From: Brachypodium distachyon
Lineage: Eukaryota > Streptophyta > Magnoliopsida > Poales > Poaceae
DNA: 64,000 nucleotides
Direction of reading: 5' to 3'
NCBI RefSeq assembly: GCF_000005505.3
Contig: NC_016132.3
Location: 57,922,914 to 57,986,913, forward strand
The notes beneath the pieces are model-generated. The model was not told the origin of the DNA, searched no databases, and worked only from the letters and a program-made list of their open reading frames with translations. The position numbers were made by a program, and so were the translations under genes. Every line of letters starts with the position of its first letter. Within the stretch, counting starts at the first letter, position 1. This document shows, piece by piece, positions 32,838 through 51,567 of this stretch.

Positions 32838-34466
32838 ATGCTTCTCATGGACGCCAACACTGCGCTGCTGCTGCTGCTGCTCTTCCCCGTCGTCGTCGTC
32901 TACCTCCGGCCGCGGCGTGCACCGGCGGCGACGAGCGCGAACCACTGCCCGCACCCGAACCCGATCCTGGGCAACGCGGTGCCGCTGCTGCGCAACCTGC
33001 ACCGCTTCCTCGACTGGGCCACCGATCTGCTTGCGGCGGCGCCGGCCTCCACCATCGAGGTCCGCGGCGTGCTCGGCCTGGGCGCGGGCGTCGCCACGGC
33101 GTGCCCGGACGACGTCGACCACCTCCTCCGCGCAAACTTCCCCAACTACGTCAAGGGCGCGCGCTTCGCGGTCCCCTTCGCCGACCTCCTCGGCCACGGC
33201 GGGCTCTTCCTCGCCGACGGCCGCCTCTGGAGCCTCCAGCGGAAGCTCGCCTCCTACTCCTTCTCCTCCCGCTCGCTCCGCCGCTTCTCCGCCCGCGTCC
33301 TCCGCGCCCACCTCCACGCCCGCCTCCTCCCTTTCCTCGACGCCGCTGCTGCAGGCGCCGGATCCGGCGAGGTCGTCGACCTGCAGGACGCGCTCCGGCG
33401 CTTCGCCTTCGACAACATGTGCGGCGTCGCCTTCGGGGTCGAGAGCTCCACCCTGCTCGACGCGGGGCGGCGCCAGGAGGAGTTCTTCGCGGCGTTCGAT
33501 GACGCCGTGGAGATCTCCTTCGCGCGGCTGCTCCACCCGACGACGCTGCTCTGGCGCGCCATGCGGCTGACCGGCGTCGGCCGCGAGCGGCGGATGCGCC
33601 AGGCCGTGGCAACCGTCGACGAGTACGTCATGGCGATGATAGACCAGGCAGAGCAGCCGCGGCAGCCGCGAGACGAACTTCTGCTGTCGCGGTTCGCGGC
33701 GGCGGTGGACGGCGAGGAACCCACGGAGCTGGGCGAGATGTTCCGCTCGCCGGAGGCGAAGCGGCGTTTCCTGCGGGACGTGGTGGTGAGCTTCGTGCTG
33801 GCCGGGAAGGACACCACCTCCTCCGCGCTCACCTGGTTCTTCTGGCTCCTCGCCGCCAACCCGCGCTGCGAGCGCCGCGTCTACCAGGAGGTGGCCACCA
33901 CCATGGCCTCGAGCTCGACCTGCTGCCCCGGAGACGAAGACGAGGAGCACTACGACGACTACTACTACGAGGAGCTGAAGGGGATGCACTACCTGCACGC
34001 GGCGCTCACGGAGGCGATGCGGCTGTACCCGCCGGTGCCGATCAACTCCCGCGTGGCCGCCGCCGCAGACGTCCTCCCGGACGGCACGGCGGTCGGCGCC
34101 GGCTGGTTCGCCGACTACTCGGCGTACGCCATGGGGAGGATGCCGCGGCTGTGGGGACCCCGCTGCCGCGAGTTCCTCCCGGAGCGGTGGCTCACGGGCG
34201 ACGGCGGCGAGTTCGTGGCGGCGGACGCGGTCAGGTACCCGGTGTTCCATGCCGGGCCGAGGATGTGCCTCGGGAAGGAGATGGCGTACGTGCAGATGAA
34301 GGCCGTGGCCGCCGCCGTGGTCCGGAGGTTTAAGGTGGAGACGGTGCCGGCGGCGGCCAGCATGGACGCGCCGCCGCCGTACGAGATGGCCGTCACGCTC
34401 AGGATGAAGGGCGGGCTCCGCGTCCGGATCCGGAGGCGGGAAGACGACGACGGAGACCCAATATGA
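32838..34466 (+). CDS. cytochrome P450, CYP94-like, 542 aa, intronless
   Basis: Single-exon, very GC-rich ORF. Residues 1-22 form a hydrophobic ER anchor (LLLLLLFPVVVVYL) followed by RPRR. P450 landmarks: I-helix A322-G-K-D-T-T, ExxR as E392-A-M-R395, a FLPERW stretch, and the haem loop FHAGPRMCLGKEMAYVQMK with the axial cysteine at C477. The C-terminal region (MCLGKEMAYVQMK), AFDNMCGVAFG and the absence of introns match the CYP94 clade of the CYP86 clan, whose members omega-hydroxylate fatty acids or oxidise jasmonoyl-isoleucine (CYP94B/C) as jasmonate turnover. The exact subfamily and substrate are not certain; a monocot-specific CYP94 subfamily is possible. An acidic insert (GDEDEEHYDDYYYEE) precedes ExxR. 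The first ATG is used; a second in-frame ATG three codons later (MDANT) is an alternative. Convergent with UMPS copy A. Confidence 0.92.
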   Translation: MLLMDANTALLLLLLFPVVVVYLRPRRAPAATSANHCPHPNPILGNAVPLLRNLHRFLDWATDLLAAAPASTIEVRGVLGLGAGVATACPDDVDHLLRANFPNYVKGARFAVPFADLLGHGGLFLADGRLWSLQRKLASYSFSSRSLRRFSARVLRAHLHARLLPFLDAAAAGAGSGEVVDLQDALRRFAFDNMCGVAFGVESSTLLDAGRRQEEFFAAFDDAVEISFARLLHPTTLLWRAMRLTGVGRERRMRQAVATVDEYVMAMIDQAEQPRQPRDELLLSRFAAAVDGEEPTELGEMFRSPEAKRRFLRDVVVSFVLAGKDTTSSALTWFFWLLAANPRCERRVYQEVATTMASSSTCCPGDEDEEHYDDYYYEELKGMHYLHAALTEAMRLYPPVPINSRVAAAADVLPDGTAVGAGWFADYSAYAMGRMPRLWGPRCREFLPERWLTGDGGEFVAADAVRYPVFHAGPRMCLGKEMAYVQMKAVAAAVVRRFKVETVPAAASMDAPPPYEMAVTLRMKGGLRVRIRRREDDDGDPI

Positions 34467-34804
34467 ATCATTTACTGGGATAAATGCTTGTACTCCGTAT
34501 ATTAACAGCTTTCTCGTCGTCGAGATTACAAGTTCGAAACAAAGCATCGTATTAAAACCAAGAACCAAGCCTCTAAGAAACCCCAACAATCAAGCAGTTC
34601 AAAAGAAAAACAAAACAAGAAATAAGCAAAGAAATAAGTATAAAAAAAGTAATAATCAAGAAAGGCATGTGACCAGGTTCATGGAGGAACTGTAGATCTA
34701 TAATTAATTATTTTTTCGTATTGGATATACATGAGAGCAGAGCATGGCACTAAACTGCTCTTTATTACATCGGTCGCCTGAATGCAGAGTTCAATGATCA
34801 TCCT

Positions 34805-37963
<3,159 letters not shown>

Positions 37964-38757
37964 GGCTATGGCCCTTGTGCTAAGCTAGCGCGCTGGGGAA
38001 GGGAGAGACAAGCGGGGAAGACGGAGTAGAACAGTGGCAGTGCACCGTACTGGGCAGTGTTGTGTGTTGACTAAAGAACGACTTCTCCTTCCTGGATACG
38101 AAACCCAGGCGTGCTCGAGACGCTGCCGCCATGCTAGACGACGACGGGTGACGATGCAAGAAAGGGCTCCACGTGCTGGCTGCTGCAAGCTCCTTCAGGC
38201 TTTCCTTCCTGCTCCAAGCTGCTAGACCGTTGCTAGTTTATGCTGGAGTAGGTACCCAAAAAAGAAAATGAGAAACATCCCTGCTCCAGCACGCACTGCA
38301 AACGATTCCATCTTCGATAAAACAGAAACGAGAAACAAAGATGATTAAAGAACTGCACTAAATAAGATGGTAGTCAATCCCTCGCAATATCAAACCAGGT
38401 TCTTCGTTGTATGCATTGTCACCAACACAAAAAATTCATCTGAAACTGACCCCAAGAGACAGGAAAAGGATTGGGGCTCCACGAGCTGACCGCCGAGCAA
38501 TGGTGGGGGTCTCGATCAAGCACATGTATCATCATCATCACAGTTCAAAAGACAAGGCCCAAGCAACCAAAGGCATGAGCAACAAGGAACCTGCAAAGCA
38601 GTTCATGCCAAACTTGGGCATTGCGGAATTATTTCTGAAAACGGTGCTCGCCGAAACGGGCACGCGCTCTTATTACATATCGGTCGGGCAGGGGGCGCCT
38701 CAATAAGTATAGTTTAGGTTTTACACTGGATGTGTTTGAGGAGCAGCATCTTCATCT
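37964..38757. other. spacer between tandem UMPS genes
   Basis: Promoter of copy A and 3' UTR of copy B. The copy B 3' flank near 38665-38700 (attacatatcggtcg) resembles the copy A 3' flank near 34763-34780 (attacatcggtcg), as expected for a tandem duplication. Confidence 0.55.
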
Positions 38758-41984
<3,227 letters not shown>

Positions 41985-42238
41985 GGCGGGGGCTCTAGGG
42001 TTTTGGGCGGGGTTTGCGTTCGGCGGCCGGAGGACGAAGGGAATGGGAGGTTTGGGGACGAACAATAAACAGGGTAGCGGTTTTATTGCCCCCGAGACTA
42101 AGACTCCAACGGTTTTACTGTCTTCTTAATTTCGGCATTCAAGAACAGGAAACCCCTCTTACTCGCGTCAATAGGCCGCTAAACGGCTAAAGCTCGAAAA
42201 GCGTGGCACTTTGTTAAACTAGCAAACTAGCAGGGTGT

Positions 42239-42254
42239 CCGTGGTTCGCGACGG
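42239..42254 (-). other. Helitron 3' terminal hairpin
   Basis: CCGT-8 nt-ACGG stem-loop on the minus strand, 8 nt before the CTAG end. Such a hairpin serves as the replication terminator signal of rolling-circle Helitrons. A second short stem, GACGG...CCGTC, overlaps its 5' side and could compete. Confidence 0.65.
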
Positions 42255-42635
42255 ATCACAAACCGTCCTGACGTCCAACATGTGAGGAAAACAAAAATCA
42301 AAAATAAGATGTCTGTGATTTGTGATGAAATATATAACATTAGTGTAAGATAAACAACAATCGACAATACCAAAATACGAAATTGAAAACAATGTGTTTG
42401 TGCTTTGCAACAGAATTCATAACATGACCATAACTAATTGGTTCATACATAGAATGTGAGTACGTAATGAAAAACGACGATAAATAATAATATGATAGGT
42501 CAAGAATGGAAACCTGGTTCATACATAGGATGTGGTACATAAATAACAATAACAGGAAAACAAGTTTTCTTCTATCGGTCTTCGTCTCATATGAGCAGAA
42601 AGAGAACAATAATTCTTTCAGACTACACAACAGAT

Positions 42636-45600
42636 CTACGATGTGACTACATCTTTGTACACAATATTCTTGGTAACTGTCCCCACAGTAATAGAGCTAT
42701 CATCATCATCATTTAACGGTGCAGCGAGAACTTTAAGCTTGTTTCTGGATGTAGCACGAGACAGAGCGACATACAGCTGTCCATGGGAAAACACGGGACG
42801 AGGGAGGTAGACTCCTACATTTGGTATCGTTTGCCCTTGTGCCTTATTTATGGTCATAGCAAAGCATAGCCTGATAGGAAACTGTTTCCTCTTGAACCTA
42901 AAAGGAAACATTTCATCATCTGACGGGCACAGCGGTATTCGAGGTAGAAATACTCTCTTTCTTGCATGTTGTCCGATCACAATTTCGGCATCTATGGCAT
43001 TTCTCTGGAATGCACGGACTACCAACCTCGTTCCTTTACACAAACCATTAGCTGGATCGAGGTTTCGCAGCAAGATCACGGGGCAATTGACCTTCAGCTT
43101 GAGCACATGGGGAGGAAAGCCATTGGGTGTGAGAGAATTCAAAAATTCTGAAGGGTAGTTATTGTGAGGATCATCCTCCGCACGATCAAAACTATGATAT
43201 ATCACTTCATCCCCGGGAAAGCATTCAATCAGTTGCATGTTTATTTTATCAACATACTCATTCCTTGTTGATAGAATAGCCCGAGAAGTAATGTAATCCG
43301 TATTGCAGGTGTTTGCAGCCAACATCGGAAAGATATGATCGATGAGATCACCAATGTTAGAGTCCGCACCAGTGTACGGCACACATATCTCGTCAGGAAG
43401 CTCCACACGGTCTTCATCCATGAGTTGATCAGTGCCATTCCCAATACGTAGAAGATAGTCTGAAAACCATTGGTCTGATTGAGCACTCATGTTACGGACA
43501 AGCTTCAACTGGTGCATACTATCCCACAAGTAAGACTTACGAAGTGTTGCATTTGTGATTTGCCCTCTAGACCCCTTTCTCACGACAGGGAGCACCTGCC
43601 TAAAATCTCCTCCGAACACGATTGTCTTTCCTCCAAATGGCACATATGGTTGGCCCATGATGTCCCTCATGCTCTTGTCAAGGGCCTCCACTGCTTGTCT
43701 CTTTGTCATTGGGACTTCATCCCATATTATGAGCGATGCCTTTTGAAGAAGTTTGGCCGTCCCACTCTGCTTGGTGAAGTTACAAACGCCACCTTCTTGT
43801 ATGTTCAGGGGGATTTTGAATCTAGAGTGTGCAGTCCTACCTCCAGGCATGATAGAAGCAGCTACTCCTGATGTCGCGGTAGCAATTGCTATTTTCCCCT
43901 CACCCCGGACCTTTGTAAGCAATGTTCTATATAGGAACGTTTTTCCGGTCCCTCCTGGGCCATCAACAAAGAATAAACCTCCATCACGACTATCAACTGA
44001 GCTCAGTATTTTCTCGTAAGCATACTTTTGCTCGGGATTAAGAGATAATAATAGTGAGGCATGATCCTGGTCTGCCTCAACCGAGGTCTCCTCGATGATC
44101 TCTCTGTCCACTCCACCTGAGTTGTCATACGACTCGTCAATGTCAGGCAAAGGGAATGACCTTATGTCCTTCCCCATTGATCGGAGCATATTTCTAATAT
44201 CCAACAACACCAACTGCTCAACTGCATGCTGACTTCGTTGGATTCGGCGGTAGTCATCTGACATTGCTTCAAGGTGCTTGTTCCAGAGTGTGCGAACATG
44301 TCTCGGCTCACAAAAAACCAATATTGTGGCGAACAATCTCTGAAGAGACGGCGGCATCTGGAATAGCTCAGCTTCTGTAAGGCAATCATCAAGTGTATTG
44401 TCAGCCTCGATAAGACCCCTTTTTTCAGCAGCCTCTTGAAAGGTTCGACAATGAACATTGTTGACGGTCTTTAGGTCTTCAAATGATGTAGCACCGGTCA
44501 CGTGGTTTAGAAGAACCCTTAGATAGTACCGCTCACCTTCAGCTGGGTGGGCAGACACAATTCTCCCAACTTGTGGGCGTTGTTGTCTTTCTATCCACGT
44601 CTTTGTTCCTGGCAACCATCTGGCGATCAGCGGGAAATCTCTGTACAAGGTGTTTCTTGCCCACTCATAGTCTCGATTTGCCTTAAAATAGGCGGTGAGC
44701 ATGGTCTCGGAAGCACCTTGCCGACCCAGAACTTCATGAAGATCTGCATTCTCACTAAAGGAGACAAGATGCATATTTGGGAGATGTAGTTGTAGCTGTA
44801 ACACCGATGGAGAGATTCCATATAGATCGAAGTCGAAGATCCTCCACAATGCTTCTGGAGGTGTGATCCATCTCGCCTCCCTGTACCCTGTAATCTCATC
44901 AAGGCCACCACTGTTTTCTGCACCATTCACATTTACAGAAACCCTGTCATGCCCCTTGTAAATATATTTGTAGAGGTACTTGACAGCCTTAGTGCTGGGG
45001 CAAGCCTCGACATTGATGTGACAATTATACCTCCTCAATAGATAAGGATTGTATGGCACAACCCACCTATTATCCAACTATAGATGGGGTATGAATCTTT
45101 CCCTTGTTGCGTTGTCTCACAAAATTGTCGAGGATAGTAGTTCTTGCAGTCACCATTTTTCATGCATACGTTTTTGGGATTTAGGACTCCACATGGGCCG
45201 TGCATCATATGCTTCACCACCATCTCATGAAGTGTTGGGTACTTCTGCTTGTTCGGGAGCTCCGCCAAGATGATACGGTTGTACTGCTCTGCACACGTCA
45301 ATTTATATTCTGACTGCATAATGAGAAGAAAGTGTGCATGTGGTAGGCCCCTTTTCTGGAACTCACAACATAGGCATGTGTGGATACAACACCAAAAATG
45401 TGATCCTTGAACAACCTTTTCTTTAGGTCTTCTAGCTTGGCTCGAAACACTCGCACAACGAGATCAGGTCGGTCTTGAGGGGTCTGACCGGGCTCAAGTT
45501 CATTGGTTATTTCATCCCAATTCGGGTTGCATGTCATAGTAGGAATATATCTGGCTTACCAAACTTCTGCACCAAAGCTGTAGCGTCATAGTATCTCTTT

Positions 45601-47478
45601 TTCATGTTCCTCCCACCACCATTAAATGTTACCGGCAGATGAATTGCTGCCCTACGGCCCTTGCACGGTTTTCACCGGCGGAAATGCTATCCATCACACC
45701 TTGGTACAGGTCGGCCCTCAGCTTTTTTTGGTGACCAAGTATCCAATTCAACCGTGTAGTTTTGACCTTGACATACATATCAACCGCATATTGTTGGAAC
45801 AAGCGTTGCCCATATAGGATGGGATTGAATATTCCTGGGCGCTTTTGGAACTTGTAGCAATAGTATTCCCGCACCGAGACACAAAGACGATTTTTTGTAT
45901 CTGTAAAAAATATTTTGCATGGGAAATGTTAGTGAAGAAAGTTGAACAGTGCCTATTAAGATTAAACAGAGCATATCATATGGCTTGCTTTTTAATAAAA
46001 TATCATATGGCTTACCCGGGTCATGGTGATTGTTTTGACGTGATTGTATGATCAGATCAAGATTCACGCCCCGCTTTGGGATTTCAGGATGCCAACCAAG
46101 TTCACCTCGTGGGAAGAAGAGAGGGTAGGACAATGGATCATAGCAGCCGTAGTTTCCAAAAAGTGTGATATCACGGTCAAAGCGCCTATGCATCTCAGTA
46201 CTCTCCACCCAAACAGCCGCCACCTCAGAAGTAATTAGTGTGTTATAGGTTCGCTGGTCTAACCACACGTCAGTGTTCAGTGTTACACGATACTCGTCAA
46301 GGTCTTGGACTCCTCCTAAACTCCGAATGTCTGGGAATATGGATTATCCTTAAGGATATGAACCAACCTTTGGATGACATATTGGTCCTTGTCCATCTTG
46401 CTCTTGTCTTGGCACAGGCGTAACCTATGTTGTAGAGTAGGATCGTCGTCATAGAAATAGAGTTCCAAATGGTCCAAACCATCATCACTCGGACCAAATG
46501 AATGTATGTTGTGGTAAATCTGACCGTGGGCTCTGAATGTGTACACTCCACTTGTCATGTTTGTCTACTTGTTGTCAAGATTCACGACAAGGGTGGTGAA
46601 TGAGAAATGGCTATTGAAATACCTGATGCTACCCCGAAAATGTTTTGCATTGGAATCAGAGCTCGTGTACAACATCTGAAGCTCTGGAGGAGGTTCCGAA
46701 GTGGACAAGTTGATTTTATTCATTTGGCAGCAAAATCCTTGAGTTTCATACTCGAACCTTTTTGCACCATAGTGACGACAATCTCCCTGCGGTTTCAACA
46801 TGTGAGTAGAATCAGGAAGATTCCGATAGACAAAGTCTTGTTCTTCGACGTTGTTGAACCCACGAATGAGCATTGACTAGGGGTGTTACGTCTAGAGGCA
46901 TTTCTTGAATTTCTTTGACCACGCGTCACTTGCCTCTGTTCGGGTGTCATGCTTGCATCACGTGATCTATTATATTCATGCTGGTTTGCAATTTGCTCTT
47001 GTGTCCTCATTGCATATCGTGCTCTGCGGCGTTCTCGGTCATTCTCAATTTGCTCTGGCGTCCTACTTGCATAGCGTGCTCTTGCGTGCTCTTGATCATG
47101 TGCGACTTGTTCTGGATTCCTGCTTGCGTATCGTGTTCTACGACGTGCACGCCTTGCCATAACATGCTCGGGTGTATTGCTTGTGTTGATACTATTTGGT
47201 TGATCAGAAGTTGGTTCACTATGCTCTGTTGTAATACCTGTGACAACATCTTGTTCATCTCTCCTACCTAAAGAGTATACATCATTCAGAAAAGCAATTA
47301 GGTGTGCAACCATATTCGAAATTGTACAGAGTGTATCAGTGGAAATAGGATGTACCATTGGAACCTTCGCCTCTGAGCAACACGGTATTAGTAAGGGTGC
47401 TTTGAATTGGAAGTGTACATGGAGTATGAAATTCATTTTGATCCTCTTCATCATCTGACGATGAAAAACAGGGAGCAT
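42636..47478 (-). pseudogene. Helitron Rep-helicase (RepHel) gene, frameshifted
   Basis: From 5' to 3' on the minus strand: an N-terminal region with 19-residue repeats (47133-46905); a Cys-rich block with CRHYGAKRFEYETQGFCC (about 46780-46720); the Helitron-like N domain (EVAAVWVE..., RFDRDITLFGNYG, about 46220-46120); a likely intron (GTAAGC near 46020 to TTTTTTACAG near 45900); the Rep nuclease with the HUH motif in RGLPHAHFLL (about 45340) and tyrosines in YLYKYIYKG (about 44960); then a complete PIF1-family helicase with GPGGTGKT (Walker A), IIWDEVPM (Walker B), GGDFRQVLPVV and INKAQGQTI. The helicase half (45077-42636) is one open frame, but frame changes occur near 46870, 46330, 45650, 45540, 45370 and 45085, the last apparently with loss of about 40 bases. 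It is therefore unlikely to encode a working transposase as it stands. Confidence 0.85.
46905..47133 (-). repeat. 57-bp coding repeats in the RepHel N-terminus
   Basis: Four tandem units of 19 codons, each of the form RYASRxPEQxxxDxExxRA with decay towards the 3' side (last unit RDASMTPEQRQ). Basic/acidic repeats of this kind are common at the N-terminus of grass Helitron proteins. Confidence 0.75.
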
Positions 47479-48124
47479 TGCAAAGTTGACGAATTCTCAA
47501 TGCAGTAGGGGCACTTGCCACATTGCTGCTACGAGATCGCTTAGAAGCATGTACTTCTTCCACAACTGTTAAAACAAGACACATTTCTATCATTTTAGTA
47601 CATAAAATTTTACATCTCTACTAAGTTAATTATTCTACGAACTCCGACCTTCCTTTCCTTTCCGTGATGACTGGTTTGGTTGAGGCGACATCTTTATAAC
47701 AGAGTTTAACGTGTGCTGCATTTATGAAATCAGAAGAGGACGGGTCATGTCTAATGCAAAAGAAGAGTAAATAAGGGATTAAACAAACAAAACAATGCGT
47801 ACATGCACAGAGCAACCATCACAAACAATTTTAGTCTATTATGAATTGGTTTGTAGATATAACTCCTCTGTTATCTAAACATGTCAGCAAACAGAAACAC
47901 ACATAAACAGTTGTGTCCCTGCGTCCAGGTGAAATATTTCTTGAAAGAATAAGATTGTCTAGACAGCCATGTACTTATACAGAAACTTGAACATACATAG
48001 ATATGCAACTCCCGTGCATCCATTTCTCTGAACCAAAAATTATAAGCCTGCTGCCACACTACAGATCTGTTCTACTGAACAATCATACAACCAGAGCATA
48101 TACACACATAAAGCGACACCACCT

Positions 48125-48260
48125 TAATTCTAAGCAGTCAAGTATTTGGTGACTGATCAAGAGAAGTAGTAACATATAACTGACAAATGGAACAATTCTA
48201 ATCAGTCAAGTATTTGGTGAGTGATCAGAAGTAGTAACATATAACTAACAAATGGAACAA
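48125..48260. repeat. tandem duplication of about 68 bp inside the Helitron
   Basis: Two adjacent copies sharing 'cagtcaagtatttggtga' and 'agtagtaacatataact', then acaaatggaacaat; they differ by a few substitutions and a three-base deletion. Located just downstream of the RPA-like gene. Confidence 0.8.
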
Positions 48261-48519
48261 TATCACAAACAACTATTGAAAGATTTTTAGAGCTTAAAGT
48301 AGGACAGATCTGAACATGGCAAACACAGTGTGACAGATAAAGTAGCACGTCACTTAATATGTATCACAATCATATATACATACTGCATCCAAACAGGGAA
48401 TGTTTCATAACCTTATACATCCACATACAGAAAGATAAACGTCATCATGGGGCACAACTCCATGCTAATATTTACAGATCAACATCCATTAGAGAGGCGA
48501 TTATAAGTAAACATCCTAA

Positions 48520-49983
48520 CTATGGCAATGACTGGCGTCGAGCATGATTCGTAGCTTTGACAGCGGTTGCCAGATAAGCCCTTCTTTGCTCAAGAAACCT
48601 CCAGACAAACTTCAGGTCAATCTCTCCACTTAATACTTTCTGGCGGATTTCTGCAAATTTTTATTAGGCATGTTATATTTCTGAATTTAATCTGTATGCA
48701 TGGATCGGTAGTTGTCATAGGTAAATATTTGTATGTATTGCTAGTGACTTATACTCACGCTGAAGTGCAGCAACTGCACTGTGATCTGGGTTCCATGCAA
48801 TGGTGGTGTGCTCTGATGTATCTAGACATCCTGTTAATAAATTGAACCATAAAGTATTTAGCTGATCAATGAATCAAATGAGATTTCTTTAAAATCAATG
48901 CATGTGGACAAATATGGATTTAATTACCAAATATGTGGGTTTTTCCAAGCATCGTTGCAATAACAATTGGATTATTGGCTTGGGAAGTTGACCAGCGATA
49001 TGTATGCTGGATCAGACTCCCCCCCCCCCCCCCCCCAAATGCCAACGGTCAGAAGTTTTTCATTACATATTGAATGGCAAAATATGATTAGCTGAAATAT
49101 ATATATAATCTAGCAATACTATTTACAAATTATTGTACCTTAAATCCATGAAGATGACCTCTCTATATTGTTCAGCATATGGGTATCTTCCAACGATCTC
49201 AAGATCACCATAATAAACGACAATACCGACTATGTCTGTATTCAAGCATCATAAGTGAAATTTGATTATAGAGAACACATGTGAATTTGTTGAGAATTTG
49301 CAATGTTGAACCCAAGTGTATTGTACATACCTACGAACGTTTTGTTTGGGCGGGCATGAACTTCCTGATAGGGTGTGAACTCCGTTGGGTACAATGGAAA
49401 CGGAATTCCCATAGTGCAATTGATAACATTTGTCTTGCGATCAAAGGCGCACTCAAATGTGTGGCCTATGTTTCGAAAGACTATATCTTCAGCGTTAAGA
49501 TGGAAAGTAACATTGTGTATTGTATAATTTTTCCCCGATTCAAGGATGTGCTTAAATCGGTTCACTTGTTCATTTCCCGCCACGATTGCTTCAATTTTGG
49601 CCCCCTTTATATGTATTATGTACAGAACAAAATGTTAGTTTGTGAATACATGTTTCATGTTTCAGTTCAGGGATTGTTGGTACTTACGGTCTTGTCCATC
49701 AGAATGAAGTGCATGTCGTCACCATATCTATTCGCAGGAAATTTTACAATTACCCTGACACAAATGCTAAATTTTGCGTTTGTGAAGACATCGTCCATCG
49801 CAATGTCATCGAAGTCTTTAAACCTATAGTCGAGATAAAAAAGAGCATAATGTAGCTAGTAACATTAGCTACCAGTATTTGTTTATTCTGAGAGGAAGGT
49901 TACGCTAAACTTACATAGGTGGTGGCGGGGGTGCTGCAAAAATCCGCATATTTGCGCTTGCGTGTAAGGTTAAATGGTGCCAT
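48520..49983 (-). CDS. Helitron-borne RPA70-like single-stranded-DNA-binding protein, 292 aa, seven exons
   Basis: Exons assembled by eye: 49983-49904, 49823-49688, 49604-49331, 49235-49139, 49016-48928, 48830-48759, 48650-48520; 879 nt, one open frame, all GT-AG. Two OB-fold regions are seen: residues from about 27 (FKDFDDIAMDDVFTNAKFSI, then FPANRYGDDMHFILMDKT...AKIEAIVAGNEQVNRF) and a second starting at DIVGIVVYYGDLEIVG. This is the architecture of plant replication protein A1-like/DUF223 proteins. Plant Helitrons often carry such RPA-like genes, thought to protect single-stranded DNA during rolling-circle transposition. The first junction needs the GTAACC donor at 49903; the closer GTAAGT at 49914 would hit a stop. 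No frameshift is visible, unlike the adjacent RepHel gene. The acceptor of exon 5 abuts an 18-G run. Confidence 0.72.
49019..49036. repeat. 18-base poly-C/poly-G run
   Basis: Uninterrupted C18 on the plus strand. On the coding (minus) strand it is G18 immediately followed by AG, the predicted 3' splice site of RPA-like exon 5. It is also a likely site of assembly error. Confidence 0.95.
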
Positions 49984-51567
49984 ATATATCTATATATTGA
50001 TAAAAGTTAGTATTGGTAATCGCAACAGGACATCTTTTATTATGTTCTTTTAGAAGTATTTTAAGGTAAGGAAGTAGAGAAATACTAAGTGGTTCAGAAA
50101 TCCTAACCAGACAGGTTATGTAATATTCAAACATCATGTACTGTAGAACACATAACACACATAAGCTGAAATGCTATTTAGAAATACTGAGATCTCATGT
50201 ATCATAGCACACATGACACAACAAAAGTTAAGAAAGAGAAAGAAATACCACCGAAGGAAGTTTTGATGGATGTAGTGGTGGCCAACAAGCTCCAGCACCT
50301 CCTCCTCTTCGTCCTTCTACTTTTCGGAAAAAATAAGATCAGCTCTAATAATCTGAAATGAGACATGATTTCCCTAACTATCTAGATCACATGGCAGAGC
50401 AAAGCTTGGTACAGTATCTTACAGAAACAGCAAATAGATACTAATTCGCGTATTATAGTTATTATTTGTTGAAGATGCCAATCTGGTACTTGTACTATTC
50501 ATACTGGGTAGCCAGGAAATAGTAAAAGCTAAAGGGAGAGACTAATTCTCAGCTACTTGAAATATTTTTTGGGTCTCAGTCAGTTTTTTTGCTTCCTGAA
50601 CTATTGAGCTGAAAACAAAGGTAACACAAGAAAGCACAAGCATCAGCCCCCTACTATTGATATCCCCTCTTCATGTATAAACAAACTGAGCATCAAACAG
50701 TGTACAACCCTTCTTAGAAAAAATTCAAATGAAACTGAAAATTATTCCTGAAAATCGAATAAAAAAAGAGAAACTTAAATTGAAACTGAACCTGAACCCT
50801 CCTAGTTAATTTGAAGTATTTAACACTTAGAACTAAAACTGAAATATAGCTGAACCTAGGAGACAAAGAAAGCTAATCTAGTGGCAGCACCTGGAGGACC
50901 AAGGACAGAAATTAATGAATCAATCAAATACAAGGACAGAAATTAATATTGAATTGAATAGGGAGGGGAAACTGTATAATATTGCAAAGAAACAGCAATG
51001 CCCGAAGAAGAGAGGAAGAGAACTAAACTTACATAGGTTGTGCTACCGGTATTAGCTAAACAGCAATGCCCGAAGGAAAACTATTTTTTTCCAAGTTGTC
51101 TGACATATGAATTATGAACCTGACATCATGCAAATAAGAAATGGATATGAAGCAACAAAGTACAGGCAACATAAGACTACTCCATGTAAAAGAAGCAGAT
51201 AAAAAATGAGAACTTGAGCCTTCTATCTTGTTAAAACTGAGAATTGATAATCTGAAATCCTCAAAACAGTGATCCAAAATCCTCAAAACAGTGAATATGG
51301 ACATTAAGCTCTATGCTATAGCTGCTTACAATGACAGAATAAAGATTCATACGGTTTGCACAAACAAGAGATTCATAAGAAGGTAAAGCACACCTGAAAG
51401 GCTGAAACTTAGGCACCTACAGGCACCAAGCAAGACATTTTTTTCCGGATACACAACTTACATTTATTGTTTGATTCTGAGTCCTATATATCCCTTAAAA
51501 TTTCGAAGGAACCAGTAGTACACATATCAGAAATGACTCAAGTTCTCAAGCACAAAAACCAGTTGAA
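49984..51567. other. Helitron interior, non-coding
   Basis: AT-rich, with leader-like text upstream of the RPA-like gene. The phrase cccgaagaagagaggaagag at about 51001-51020 recurs at 51691-51710. No further gene seen. Confidence 0.5.

Noticed and set aside
32715..34589. 624-codon open frame on the minus strand
   Set aside because: It is the antisense shadow of the GC-rich CYP94-like gene; it has no domain, begins at an unconvincing start and its open length follows from third-position GC.
41985..42065. Extended N-terminus of UMPS copy B
   Set aside because: The extension would need a TTG start; the ATG at 41984 matches the start of copy A.
45035..45085. Intron to explain the RepHel frame change near 45085
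   Set aside because: Coding similarity runs right up to the break and no donor fits; a deletion of about 40 bases is simpler.
49904..49915. GTAAGT at 49914 as donor of RPA-like exon 1
   Set aside because: It is the better consensus site, but joining to the next exon gives an immediate stop; the GTAACC at 49903 keeps the frame.
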